From positions 124,001 to 188,000 of the forward strand of contig NZ_VDEZ01000003.1 of the NCBI RefSeq assembly GCF_017922435.1: a stretch of 64,000 bases of DNA, read 5' to 3'. The DNA comes from Thalassospira sp. ER-Se-21-Dark. Its GTDB lineage: Bacteria > Pseudomonadota > Alphaproteobacteria > Rhodospirillales > Thalassospiraceae. Below the pieces are notes generated by a model that saw only the letters and a list, made by a program, of their open reading frames with translations, was not told where the DNA came from and ran no database searches. A program made the translations under genes and the position numbers. Positions 41,973 through 52,600 of the stretch are shown here, one piece after another (position 1 is the first letter of the stretch; every line of letters begins with the position of its first letter).

Positions 41973-42122
41973 AACGGGTGCTCCGGGCTTGTTTTCATTC
42001 GCAAAGACAATGCGTTATGCGCTTGATGCATACCGATTTGCCTCAACATACTCCAAATTGCCCTTCGGAGCCAGATATAGGTCGAAATAAACTAACCTAA
42101 AGTGGTGGTTTAATATCGACCT

Positions 42123-43052
42123 TTAGTTACCTCTGATCATTGTGCCTGCACCGCGTTCGGTGAACAGCTCCAGCAGAACTGCATGTGGTGCGCGACCATC
42201 AACGATCACGGCGGCTTCGACCCCGTTTTCAACAGCATCCATGCAGGTTTCGGTTTTGGGAATCATTCCGCCCTGAATGGTGCCATCCGCAATCATTGCA
42301 TTGATGTGGGCGGTGTCGGCGTCCCGTACAAGGTTCTTGTTCTGATCAAGGATACCTTTAACGTCGGTCAGCATGTAAAGACGGCTGGCACCAACGGCCT
42401 TTGCAATCGCACCGGCAGCCGTATCGGCGTTGATATTATAGGTCTGACCGTCTTCACCGACGCCAATCGGCGAGATCACTGGAATAATGTCGGTATCGAT
42501 AAAGCAATCAAGAACGTGCGGATCAACCTTCACCGGTTCGCCGACGAAGCCAAGATCAAGAACCTTCTCGATATTGCTTTCCGGATCGCGTTTGGTCCGC
42601 GTCAGTTTACGCGCGGTAATCAGATTGGCATCCTTACCGCACAGACCAACACCAACGCCGCCTGCGGCATTGATGTTTGATACGATTTCCTTGTTGATCT
42701 TGCCGGCCAGAACCATTTCGACAACATCGATGGTCTGCTGATCGGTGACACGCAACCCGTCGACAAATTCCGACTGGATATTAAGCTGCTTGAGCATCTG
42801 ACCGATCTGCGGACCGCCGCCATGCACAACAATCGGGTTCATGCCGACCTGTTTGAGCAGCACCATGTCCTGGGCAAACAAACGCGCCAGTTCAGGATCA
42901 CCCATGGCATGACCGCCATATTTGACGACTATTTTCTGCCCGTTAAAGCGGCGCATAAAGGGAAGAGCCTCGGAAAGCACCTGGGCACGTGCCAGCATGC
43001 GATATGCGCTGGCTTCCGACTGGTCTTCTTCAGAACGGGTTTGGTCGTTCAT
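42123..43052 (-). CDS. argB: Acetylglutamate kinase
   Basis: 309 residues; phosphorylates N-acetylglutamate in arginine synthesis. The amino-acid kinase fold shows [11 protein letters not shown] near 40-50, [11 protein letters not shown] near 74-84, RKLTRTK near 140 and [24 protein letters not shown] near 210-235. The N-terminal helix ([24 protein letters not shown]) is the hexamer-forming type that goes with arginine feedback inhibition. It follows engB by 39 bases, an alphaproteobacterial arrangement. Confidence 0.96.
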   Translation of the reverse strand: MNDQTRSEEDQSEASAYRMLARAQVLSEALPFMRRFNGQKIVVKYGGHAMGDPELARLFAQDMVLLKQVGMNPIVVHGGGPQIGQMLKQLNIQSEFVDGLRVTDQQTIDVVEMVLAGKINKEIVSNINAAGGVGVGLCGKDANLITARKLTRTKRDPESNIEKVLDLGFVGEPVKVDPHVLDCFIDTDIIPVISPIGVGEDGQTYNINADTAAGAIAKAVGASRLYMLTDVKGILDQNKNLVRDADTAHINAMIADGTIQGGMIPKTETCMDAVENGVEAAVIVDGRAPHAVLLELFTERGAGTMIRGN

Positions 43053-43091
43053 GTCACTTCCCCATATTGTCGCTTTATGTGCCTGCCGGGA

Positions 43092-43754
43092 TCAAAGCAG
43101 GGTGGATATTTCTGCCCGCAATTCGGCAAGGCCGGTATTTTTCTCGCTTGAAGTCGCAAAAATCTGCGGCAGGGCTGCCGGGTGTTTGATCAACCCGTCG
43201 ACCACTTCCTTGATGCGTTTTTCAAGCTGTCCCTTTTTTAACTTGTCTGCCTTGGTCAGCACAACCTGATAAGGCACAGCAGCCTCATCAAGCAGCTTCA
43301 TCATATCCAGATCAGCCTTCTTGAAGCCATGTCTGGAATCAATCAAAACAAACACACGGCGCAGCGTTACACGCCCGCGCAGATACTGTTTGATCAAAGC
43401 ATGCCACGTATCAACGATATCCTTGGGTGCCTGGGCAAAGCCATAGCCTGGCAAATCCACGATATAGCACGCACCATCAAGATCGAAATAGTTCAACTGC
43501 TGGGTCCGGCCCGGCGTGTTTGACGTGCGCGCAATGTCCTTGCGACCGGTGATCGCGTTGATCAGGCTGGACTTGCCGACGTTTGAACGACCGGCAAAAC
43601 AGATTTCTGTTTTGTCTTCCGGCGGCAGTTGTTCGAGCTGTGCGACGCCAAGAACGAAGTTAACCGGGCGGCTAAAAAGCTTCCGCCCGGCTTCGATCAC
43701 TGAGTCTTCATGCGTCGGTATTGCAATTGCCGACGGCAGGTTTTCTTGTGTCAT
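43092..43754 (-). CDS. engB: Ribosome biogenesis GTP-binding protein
   Basis: 220 residues, YihA/YsxC/EngB GTPase for 50S subunit assembly. G1 is [21 protein letters not shown] near 49-69, with G3 [15 protein letters not shown] near 95-109 and G4 [13 protein letters not shown] near 160-172. [17 protein letters not shown] near 73-89 is the family switch region. ATG at 43754 is chosen; the upstream frame carries no family sequence. It follows yidC by 71 bases in the rpmH-rnpA-yidD-yidC-engB-argB order. Confidence 0.95.
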   Translation of the reverse strand: MTQENLPSAIAIPTHEDSVIEAGRKLFSRPVNFVLGVAQLEQLPPEDKTEICFAGRSNVGKSSLINAITGRKDIARTSNTPGRTQQLNYFDLDGACYIVDLPGYGFAQAPKDIVDTWHALIKQYLRGRVTLRRVFVLIDSRHGFKKADLDMMKLLDEAAVPYQVVLTKADKLKKGQLEKRIKEVVDGLIKHPAALPQIFATSSEKNTGLAELRAEISTLL

Positions 43755-43825
43755 CGTCTTTCCTTCCCCGATCTGTCGGGGATTCTCCCCGAAGGGAAGG
43801 TCAACCCGTGAAGGGTAGATGGGGA

Positions 43826-45532
43826 TTAAATCCCCATCTTGTACATGATGTAGCGCTGCTGTGCGATGGACAGCAGGTTGTTCCACGCCCAGTAAATCAC
43901 CAGACCTGCCGGGAAGCTTGCCAGCATGAAGGTAAAGATGAACGGCAGGAACATCATGATCTTCGCCTGGGTCGGATCAGCCGGCGCCGGGTTCAGTTTC
44001 TGCTGCAGATACATGGTAACACCCATGATCAACGGCCAGACACCAATCATCAGCATCTGCGGCGGATCCCACGGGATCAAACCAAACAGGTTAAACAGCG
44101 AGGTCGGATCGGGTGCCGACAAATCCTGAATCCAGCCAAAGAACGGCGCATGGCGCATTTCGATGCTGACAAACAGAACCTTATACAGCGCAAAGAAGAC
44201 CGGGATCTGCACAATGATCGGCAGACAGCCCGAAGCAGGGTTGATCTTCTCACGCTTGTAAAGCGCCATCATTTCCTGCTGCTGACGCTGGCGATCGTCC
44301 TTGAACTTCTCGCGCATCTCGGTGATTTGCGGCTGCAGCTTTTTCATCGCACTCATTGATTTGTACGACTTGTTGGCCAGCGGGAACATGATCGCCTTGA
44401 TGATGACCGTGATGATCAGGATCGAGACGCCAAAGTTGCCAACCAGATGATAGAGATACTGCAGGAAAAGGAAGAACGGCTTGGTCAGGAAGTAGAACCA
44501 GCCAAAGTCAATCGCGAGATCGAAGTTGGTGATCCCGTAATCCTCGGCATAGGTATCAAGCAGGGTCACTTCCTTGGCACCGGCAAACAGGCGCGTCTCG
44601 GCAGCGCCTTCGCTACCGGCCGCAATCGTGCGCGGGGCACCAAGGTAATCGGTCTGATACTTGTCGGCGTTTTCCGCAACATGGTGGCTAAAGCGCGTGG
44701 TCATTTCCTCGTCCGAGGAAGGTGCCAGTGCTACCAGCCAATATTTGTCGGTAATGCCGAGCCAGCCGCCAGTGGTTTTCTGTTCGATTGCACCGTCATC
44801 CGCCAGATCGTCATAATCGATCTCGGTCAGCGTACCGTCGATCACACCAAGCGGACCTTCGTGCAGGATATAGAACCCGGCAGTCTGCGGCTTGTTCTTG
44901 CGCGAAATCAGGCCATAGGGATACAGAACGACATCGCCGCCGGTATTGTTGACCACCGACTGGTTGACGGTGAACAGATAGTTCTCGTCAATCGCGATTT
45001 CACGTTTGAAGGTCAGGCCTTCACCGTTGTCCCAGGTCAGGGTGACCGGGCTGTCCGGTGTCAGCAATTCTTTATCAGCGGTCCACTGGGTGTCGCTGCT
45101 TGGCAGCGCCATGCCGCTTTTCGCACCGACCCAGCCGAACTCTGCAAAATAGGCATCGTTGCTGCCGGTCGGGTTCAGAACGTGGATCAGCGGGCTGTCA
45201 GGTTCTTCGGTCTCGCGGTAATCCTGAAGCTGAATGTCATCGATCACACCACCGACAAGACGAATCGAACCTTCGACGCGCGGGGTATCAATCTTGATTC
45301 GTGGCGATTTGGCCAGCGCGTCTTCGCGCTTAACAGCCGGAACAGTGGGTTGACCACCCGGTACGGCCGGACCGGATACCTGCGGCGCGTTGGTTCCGTC
45401 CGCATTAAGCTGTTCGCGAACCTGCGCTTCACGAACCTGAGGACCAGGCTCGGGCGCAAAGAAGAATTGCCACCCGATAAGAATCACAACTGCTGATGCA
45501 ATTGCTACCCACAGGTTACGTTGTTCGTTCAT
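43826..45532 (-). CDS. yidC: Membrane protein insertase
   Basis: 568 residues. It inserts and folds inner-membrane proteins alone or with SecYEG. The N-terminal helix ([19 protein letters not shown], 6-24) is followed by a Gly/Pro/Ala linker and the large periplasmic beta domain (about 80-340), then the conserved helices: [45 protein letters not shown] near 345-389 (with the groove Arg/Lys region), the charged hairpin [35 protein letters not shown] and [22 protein letters not shown]. Length and layout are Gram-negative. Confidence 0.97.
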   Translation of the reverse strand: MNEQRNLWVAIASAVVILIGWQFFFAPEPGPQVREAQVREQLNADGTNAPQVSGPAVPGGQPTVPAVKREDALAKSPRIKIDTPRVEGSIRLVGGVIDDIQLQDYRETEEPDSPLIHVLNPTGSNDAYFAEFGWVGAKSGMALPSSDTQWTADKELLTPDSPVTLTWDNGEGLTFKREIAIDENYLFTVNQSVVNNTGGDVVLYPYGLISRKNKPQTAGFYILHEGPLGVIDGTLTEIDYDDLADDGAIEQKTTGGWLGITDKYWLVALAPSSDEEMTTRFSHHVAENADKYQTDYLGAPRTIAAGSEGAAETRLFAGAKEVTLLDTYAEDYGITNFDLAIDFGWFYFLTKPFFLFLQYLYHLVGNFGVSILIITVIIKAIMFPLANKSYKSMSAMKKLQPQITEMREKFKDDRQRQQQEMMALYKREKINPASGCLPIIVQIPVFFALYKVLFVSIEMRHAPFFGWIQDLSAPDPTSLFNLFGLIPWDPPQMLMIGVWPLIMGVTMYLQQKLNPAPADPTQAKIMMFLPFIFTFMLASFPAGLVIYWAWNNLLSIAQQRYIMYKMGI

Positions 45533-45577
45533 CGCCTCTTTCCGCTTTTTTCAGCCAGCAGGTGCCGACCGCATATT

Positions 45578-45886
45578 CTATTTACATGACGAAAGCGCCG
45601 GGGACCGGTTTTCACCATCCGACGACGCTTTGTTCTGTTCACAGCCACATCCGGGCACGGGATCATAACCATGACCACCCCATGGATGGCAACGCATTAT
45701 CCGTTTAAATCCCATCCAGCCGCCTTTTAATGCACCATGACGGGCCAATGCTTCGAGCATAAAAGCCGAACAGGTCGGCTGATAACGGCACGACCACCCG
45801 ATATATGGCGACAAAAACAGCTGATAGCCGCGAACTGCGACTTGAAGAAGACGGGCAAAAAAACCGGGAGCACGCATGAATGTCAT
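45578..45886 (-). CDS. yidD: Membrane protein insertion efficiency factor
   Basis: 102 residues. Small YidD protein: [74 protein letters not shown] covers almost the whole domain, including the Cys of SCRYQPTCS and the RCHPWGG motif. The final 25 residues are polar and variable. It overlaps rnpA by 4 bases and precedes yidC by 45. Confidence 0.95.
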   Translation of the reverse strand: MTFMRAPGFFARLLQVAVRGYQLFLSPYIGWSCRYQPTCSAFMLEALARHGALKGGWMGFKRIMRCHPWGGHGYDPVPGCGCEQNKASSDGENRSPALSSCK

Positions 45887-46344
45887 TTTCCCGGGCCTCC
45901 TGCCTTCGTCGAACCGGCTGACTTGCTGTTGGCGCGCCCTTTTTTCGGACGACGCGCATCAGGCGCAGACGGCTTGGCATCAGGAACCCGACGCAGGGCA
46001 AAACGCATATCATCGATCAGCTTGTCAAACGGCCGATCAATGGTCTGCGCACGACCGATCACAACATAATCCCAACCGGGCAATGCGTGTTCGCTCATCA
46101 ATTGCTCTGCCACAGCACGCAAACGCCGCCGAACGCGATTGCGGACGACGGCCTTTCCCACCTTTTTGGTGACGGTAAACCCGACTCGTACGAGTCGGTC
46201 TTCACCGGCGTATTCTGTGTCCGGTTTGATCCCCGGCCGCGGTGCGCCCTGCAGGATCAATCCCTGTGTAACCCATTTCCGGCGGGTGCCCGCAACACGG
46301 AGAAACTCCGCCCGCTTTTTAAGGCGTTCCACCGAAACGGTCAC
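45883..46344 (-). CDS. rnpA: Ribonuclease P protein component
   Basis: 153 residues, the protein partner of RNase P RNA in tRNA 5' processing. The RNR motif, [19 protein letters not shown], is near 64-82, with FTVTKKVG before it. The N-terminal [19 protein letters not shown] fits. About 35 C-terminal residues (Lys/Ser/Pro/Gly-rich) extend past the common end. The start is GTG at 46344, 4 bases after the rpmH stop; a second in-frame GTG 4 codons on is possible. Confidence 0.93.
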   Translation of the reverse strand: MTVSVERLKKRAEFLRVAGTRRKWVTQGLILQGAPRPGIKPDTEYAGEDRLVRVGFTVTKKVGKAVVRNRVRRRLRAVAEQLMSEHALPGWDYVVIGRAQTIDRPFDKLIDDMRFALRRVPDAKPSAPDARRPKKGRANSKSAGSTKAGGPGK

Positions 46345-46348
46345 GACA

Positions 46349-46483
46349 TTAGGCCGACAGACGCTTGCGGCCCTTGGCGCGGCGTGCGGTCAGCACACGG
46401 CGGCCACCGACGGTCGCGCTGCGGGAACGGAAGCCGTGGCGGCGTTTCCGTACGAGTTTGCTTGGCTGGTAGGTGCGCTTCAC
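46349..46483 (-). CDS. rpmH: Ribosomal protein L34
   Basis: 44 residues, found by direct translation of the minus strand: it begins [18 protein letters not shown] (GTG start read as Met) and ends GRKRLSA. This is a complete and typical L34. The GTG start at 46483 is used because the family begins MKRTYQPS at this codon; GGAG lies about 9 bases upstream. It is the first gene of the rnpA-yidD-yidC unit and directly behind a strong promoter. No dnaA is seen on the other side; the adhesin locus is there instead. Confidence 0.96.
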   Translation of the reverse strand: MKRTYQPSKLVRKRRHGFRSRSATVGGRRVLTARRAKGRKRLSA

Positions 46484-46533
46484 TGCACTTACTCCGTTCT
46501 AAATAAGGTAATCCGATAAAATTCGAGGTCCGC

Positions 46534-46562
46534 TGTATAGGGCTTCACACCAGAGCTGTCAA
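46534..46562 (-). promoter_or_regulatory. Sigma-70 promoter of rpmH-rnpA
   Basis: Minus strand TTGACA (46562-46557), 17 bases, TATACA (46539-46534): perfect -35, 5 of 6 at -10, ideal spacing. It lies about 50 bases before the rpmH start. Confidence 0.8.
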
Positions 46563-46597
46563 CTCGTGACAGGGCATTTACCCCCAGAAAACCGGCA

Positions 46598-46626
46598 ATG
46601 CCGCCGGGATTTCGTCCCGACGGCAT
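46598..46626 (-). terminator. Terminator-like hairpin after the adhesin gene
   Basis: A 12-bp stem (ATGCCGTCGGGA with TCCCGGCGGCAT, one G-U pair) around CGAAA, about 16 bases past the adhesin stop. Only a short TTTT follows after some bases, so termination may be partial. Confidence 0.6.
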
Positions 46627-46642
46627 CCGAAATGCGAATTCG

Positions 46643-49600
46643 TCACCACTCGATACGTTCGACATTGGAGAATGTCAACTCGGAACCGTCAGAAAACACG
46701 ATTGTTCCCGACGAATCGGTGCTGAGTTCAAAGGAGTGTCCCTTGCTTTTGGTAATCTCACCCTCATCAAGGACAAGGGTCCAGTCGCTCGAGTCGATAT
46801 TGCCACCACCGGCCCCGTGCAATTCAATGGTGTCGGTGGTCCATCCGTTGGCACCGCCATCCACATGATCATTGCCATCGCCCATGTTGAAGATGAACAG
46901 ATCCGATCCACCCCCGCCATAAAGGCTGTCATCACCAATACCGCCGATAAGGGTGTCACCCCCCTCACCGCCCAGCAAGATGTCGTTGCCAGCCCCACCA
47001 AGCAGCATGTCATCGCCAGCACCACCCAGAAGGCGGTCATTGCCGTCACCACCATCAAGGCTGTCGTCATCACCACCGCCATCAAGATAGTCGTTACCCG
47101 CCCCGCCATAGAACGTATCTTCGCCCCAACCGGCGCTCAGCGTGTCGTCCCCGGCACCGCCGTCAAACACGTTGTCACCGCCATCCGCATTGAGGATATC
47201 GTTGCCATCGCCACCATAGAAGGTGTCATCCCCCCAGGCGCCGTGAATCGAGTCATCGCCACCACCGCCCCAGACGGTGTTGTGGCCGCTCCCGGCATCA
47301 ATGCTGTCATTGCCATCCCCGGCCGAAATGGTGTCCTTGTCGCTGCCGGTGGTGATGCTGTCATCCCCACTGCCGGTGTCGATGGTATTGCGGCCTTCGC
47401 CGGCGGTAATGGTGTTATTGCCATCACCGGCATCAATCACATCGTCGCCCGATCCGGTCATGATGGTGTCATCACCGATCCCGGATGCGATGGTGTTTTT
47501 GCCTTCGCCGACATTTATATAGTTGTCGCCATCCCCGGCACTGATGGTGTCGTTGCCACTTCCGGCCAGAATGCTGTCATCCCCCGATCCGGTCGTGATG
47601 TCGTTCCGACCTTCGCCAGCACTGACATAGTTATCGCCATCACCGCCCAGAATGGTGTCATCACCACTTCCGGCATAGAGGCTGTCATTGCCGGCACCGG
47701 TTTCGATATAGTTTTGGCCTTCGCTGGCATAAACAATGTTGTCACCGGCACTGGACCTGATCGTGTCGCGGTCGCTGCCGCCCGTAATATAGTCATTGCC
47801 GGTGCCGCCATCGATCGTATTGCGACCTTCGCCGCCGTGCAGCGTATCGTTGCCACCACCGCCATAGATCGTGTCGTTACCACCATCCCCGGTAACACTG
47901 TCATCGCCATCCCCGGCATAGACCACGTCATCACCGTTGCCGGCCCAGATCGTATCGTTCCCGGCATTGGTGCTGATGGTGTCATCCCCGTCATTGCCGC
48001 CGACCGTATCATTCCCGGATCCGGTTTCAATCACGCCATCGTCGTTCGGATCCCAGATGACTTCATCGTCGTCCTGAACGGGATCAAAGGTCACTTCAAG
48101 AATGGCTGTGGTGGTTGCGGTATCCTCGCCATCGCGCGACTGGACCGAAACGGTCAGTTCAAACGTGCCGGCATAATCGCTGGCCGCCGAAATGGTCAGG
48201 CCCGACAGTTGTGCCGATGTCAGCGTCCAGGTGCCGTCGCCATTGTTGGTACCGGCCGACAGACTTGCGCCGTCTGGCACGCCACTGACGGTAACCGTCA
48301 AGGTCTCACTGGCATCCGTGACTGCCGCATCAATATCAAGCGCAACAGCGGTTCCCTCGTCGCCACTTGCGTCTTCGACTTCAAGGGTCGGGGTATCTGC
48401 CACGCCCGCGACATTCACCGTGATCGTATCACTGACACTGCTGGTATCGCTGCCATCGGTCGAGGTGACCGTGACCGCAAGGTCAAACGCGCCGGAATAA
48501 TCATCTGGCGGCGTGATTGTCAGCCCCTCAAGGTCACCAGCACTCAGGGTCCAGGTGCCATCGCCATTGTTGGTACCGGCCGAAAGGCTCGCCCCGTCTG
48601 GCACGCCGGACACCGTAATCGTCATGGTTTCGGAGCTGTCACTCAGACCTGCATCGATGGCAAGCGCGATGTCCGTGTCTTCGTTGCCAGAGATATCGGA
48701 CACATCAAGGCTCGGCGTATCCGCCACCCCGCCAACATCCACTGTAATGGTATCGCTAATCGTCGAGGTATCTGCGCCATCGGTCGAGGTCACAGTGACT
48801 TCCAGATCGAACGCGCCGGAATAATTCTCTGCCGGTGTCAATGTCAGCCCTGCAAGGTCTGCCGCTGCCAAACTCCAGGTCCCATCACCGTTATCGGTAC
48901 CCGCAGACAGGCGCGCACCTTCAGGCATACCCGAAATTGTCACCGACAGCACTTCCGACGCATCGGAAAGCCCGGCCTCGATATCAAGCGCAATATCACT
49001 GTCTTCCGACCCCGACGCATCCGACACATCCAATATCGGCGCATCCGCAACCCCGGCCACATCCACCGTGATCGTGTCACTTACACTGGCAATATCCTCG
49101 CCGTCGGCAGAGGTCGCCGTAACACGCAAATCGAACGACCCGCTGAAATCCTCAGCCGGGGTCACCGTCAAACCGTCAAGTTGCTCTGGGTTCAACGTCC
49201 AGGAGCCATCACCGTTGTCCGTACCAGCCGACAACACAGCACCTTCCGGAACGCCAGAGATCGTAACCGTAAGCGTTTCAGAACTGTCCGCAAGACCCGC
49301 ATCAAGATTAAGCGCGATCGCCGAATCTTCATTGCCTGCAGCATCGCTGACATCCAGCGTCGGCGCATCGGCAACGCCGCTCACATCCACCGTGATCGAA
49401 CCGGTCGTGGTCGCAACGTCTTCGCCATCCGCAGAGGTCGCCGTCACGCCAAGGTCAAACGAACCACTAAAGTCCTCTGGGGGCGTAATGGTCAGACCTG
49501 AAAGCTGATCAGAGCTCAATGTCCAAGTACCGTCGCCATTATCGGTACCTGCCGACAAGGTTGCACCGCCCGGAACGCCGCTGATGGTCACGGTCAGGGT

Positions 49601-52600
49601 TTCAGAACTGTCCGAAAGACCTGCATCAAGATTGAGTGCGATCGCCGAATCTTCGTTGCCAGATGCATTGCTGACATCCAGCGTCGGCGCATCAGCAACG
49701 CCGCTCACATCAACGGTGATCGAGTCAGTCGTGGTCGCAACGTCCTCGCCATCCGAAGAAGTTGCCGCCACCCCAAGATCAAACGACCCACTGAAGTTCT
49801 CAGGCGGCGTGATCGTCAAACCATCAAGCTGCTCAGAACTTAGCGTCCACGTGCCGTCACCATTATCAGTGCCAGCCGACAAGGCAGCACCCTCCGGAAC
49901 GCCAGAGATCGTTACCGTGAGCGTTTCTGAGCTATCGGCAAGCCCGGCATCAATGTCCAGTGCAATTGCATTGTCTTCGTTGCCTGTCGCATCAGAAGTA
50001 TCCAGCGTCGGCGCATCGGCAACACCGGCCACATCCACCGTAATAGACCCGACCGTGGTCGCGACGTCTTCGCCATCCGCAGAGGTCGCCGTCACGCCGA
50101 GGTCGAAGGAGCCGCTGAAGTTCTCGGGCGGGGTAATCGTCAAACCTGCAAGCTGCTCAGAGCTCAACGACCAGGTGCCGTCGCCATTATCGGCACCAGT
50201 CGACAGTGTGGCGCCATCCGGAACGCCAGAGATGGTGACCGTCAGCGTTTCGGAACTGTCCGTAAGACCTGCATCAAGATTGAGTGCGATCGCCGAATCC
50301 TCGTTGCCAGCAGCATTGCTGACATCCAGCGTCGGTGCATCTGCAACGCCGGTCACATCAACAGTGATCGAACCGGTCGTGGTAGAAACGTCCTCGCCAT
50401 CCGCAGAAGTTGCCGCCACCCCAAGATCAAACGACCCACTGAAGTTCTCAGGCGGCGTGATCGTCAAACCATCAAGCTGTTCAGAGTTCAGCGTCCAAGT
50501 GCCGTCACCATTATCCGTGCCAGCCGACAAGGCCGCACCGCCCGGAACGCCGCTGATGGTCACGGTCAGGGTTTCAGAACTGTCCGTAAGACCTGCATCA
50601 AGATTGAGTGCAATCGCAGAATCTTCGGTGCCCGCAGAATTGCTGACCTCCAACGTCGGCGCATCGCCAACGCCGCTCACATCCACCGTGATCGAACCAG
50701 TCGTGGTCGCGACGTCTTCGCCATCCGCAGAAGTTGCCGTCACGCCGAGGTCGAAGGAACCGCTGAAGTTCTCGGGCGGCGTGATCGTCAAACCATCAAG
50801 CTGCTCAGAGCTTAAGGTCCAGGTACCGTCGCCATTATCGGTCCCAGCCGACAAGGCGGAACCTTCCGGAACGCCGCTGATCGTCACGGTCAGAGATTCA
50901 CTTGAATCCGTGAGGCCCGCATCGATATCGAGTGTGATCGCACTATCCTCAGAACCACTTGCATTAGCGACATCAAGTGTCGGCACATCTGCAACACCGG
51001 CAACATCAACCATGACGGTGTCGGTAACCGATGCGATATCAATTCCGTCCTGCGTGCTGGCGGTAATTTCAAGGTCGAAACTGCCACTGAAATCGGACGG
51101 TGGCGTAACGCTGAGACCTTCGAGTTGATCACCGCTCAGGGTCCAGGTGCCATCACCGTTGTCTGTTCCTGCCGACAGCGTCGCGCCTTCCGGCACGCCG
51201 CTAATCGTTATGGTCAGCGTTTCACTCGAATCCGCCAAACCAGCGTCAATGTTCAAGGCAATGGCGCTGTCTTCATTGCCGCTTGCGTCGGAAACATCCA
51301 ACGTCGGATCATCTGCAACACCAGTGACATCAACCGTGATGCTGTCGGTGGTTGTCGCCACGTCCTCGCCATCTGCCGAAGTTGCCGTCACACCAAGGTC
51401 AAACGAACCGCTGAAGTCCTCAGGCGGCGTGATGGTCAGGCCTTCAAGCTGACCCGGCTCCAGCGACCATGTGCCATCGCCATTGTTCGTACCAGCTGAC
51501 AGGGTTGCGCCGTCCGGAACGCCAGAGATTGTGACCGTCAGGGTCTCGTTGGCATCCGTCAGCCCGGCGTCGATGTTCAGCGCAATGGCACTGTCCTCAG
51601 CACCACTTGCATCGGAGAGATCGAGCGTCGGCGCGTCAGCGACCGCAGCGACATCAACTGTGATCGAACTTGTCGTCGTCGCGACATCTTCGCCGTCAGC
51701 CGAGGTTGCCGTTACGCCAAGGTCAAACGAACCGCTATAGTCCTCTGGCGGCGTGATGGTCAGATCTGCAAGCTGCTCAGAGCTCAGCGTCCAAGTGCCG
51801 TCACCGTTGTCGGTACCAGCCGACAAGGTCCCCCCATTCGGAACGCCACTGATTGTAACTGTGAGTGTCTCAGAGCTGTCAGTCAGGCCTGCATCAATAT
51901 CAAGCGCGATGGCGCTGTCTTCATTCCCGCTTGCGCTTGAGACATCCAGAGCCGGTGCATCCGCAACACCAGCAACATCAACCGTGATCGAACCAGTCGT
52001 GGTCGCGACGTCTTTGCCATCCGCAGAAGTCGCCCTCACCCCAAGATCAAACGACCCACTAAAGTCCTCAGGCGGCGTGATCGTCAAACCATCAAGCTGC
52101 TCAGAGCTCAGCGTCCAAGTGCCATCACCGTTGTCGGTACCAGCCGACAAGGTCCCGCCGTTCGGAACGCCACTAATTGTAACTGTGAGTGTCTCGGAGC
52201 TGTCAGTCAGGCCCGCATCTATGCTGAGCGCAATCGCTCCATCTTCGTTGCCGGAAGCATCAGACAAACCCAGCGTCGGTGCATCTGCAACGCCGGCGAC
52301 ATCAACCGTGATGCTGCCAGTGGTCGTGGCTACATCGGAGCCATCAGCGGACGTCGCCGTCACACCCAGATCAAAAGATCCGCTGAAGTCTTCTGGCGGC
52401 GTGATGGTCAGACCTGCAAGCTGCTGAGAACTCAACGTCCAAGTCCCATCACCGTTGTCGGTACCAGCCGACAAGGTCCCGCCGTTCGGAACGCCACTAA
52501 TTGTAACTGTGAGTGTCTCGGAGCTGTCAGTCAGGCCTGCATCAATATCAAGCGCGATGGCGCTGTCTTCATTCCCGCTTGCGTTTGAGACATCCAGAGC

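Noticed and set aside
46598-51128. Very long open frames on the plus strand (967 and 514 codons) under the adhesin gene
   Set aside because: They are antisense to the repeat array. The skewed, repeated codons of the adhesin leave the opposite strand free of stops, and the translated products are Ser/Pro/Val or Ile/Ala repeats with no ribosome sites.
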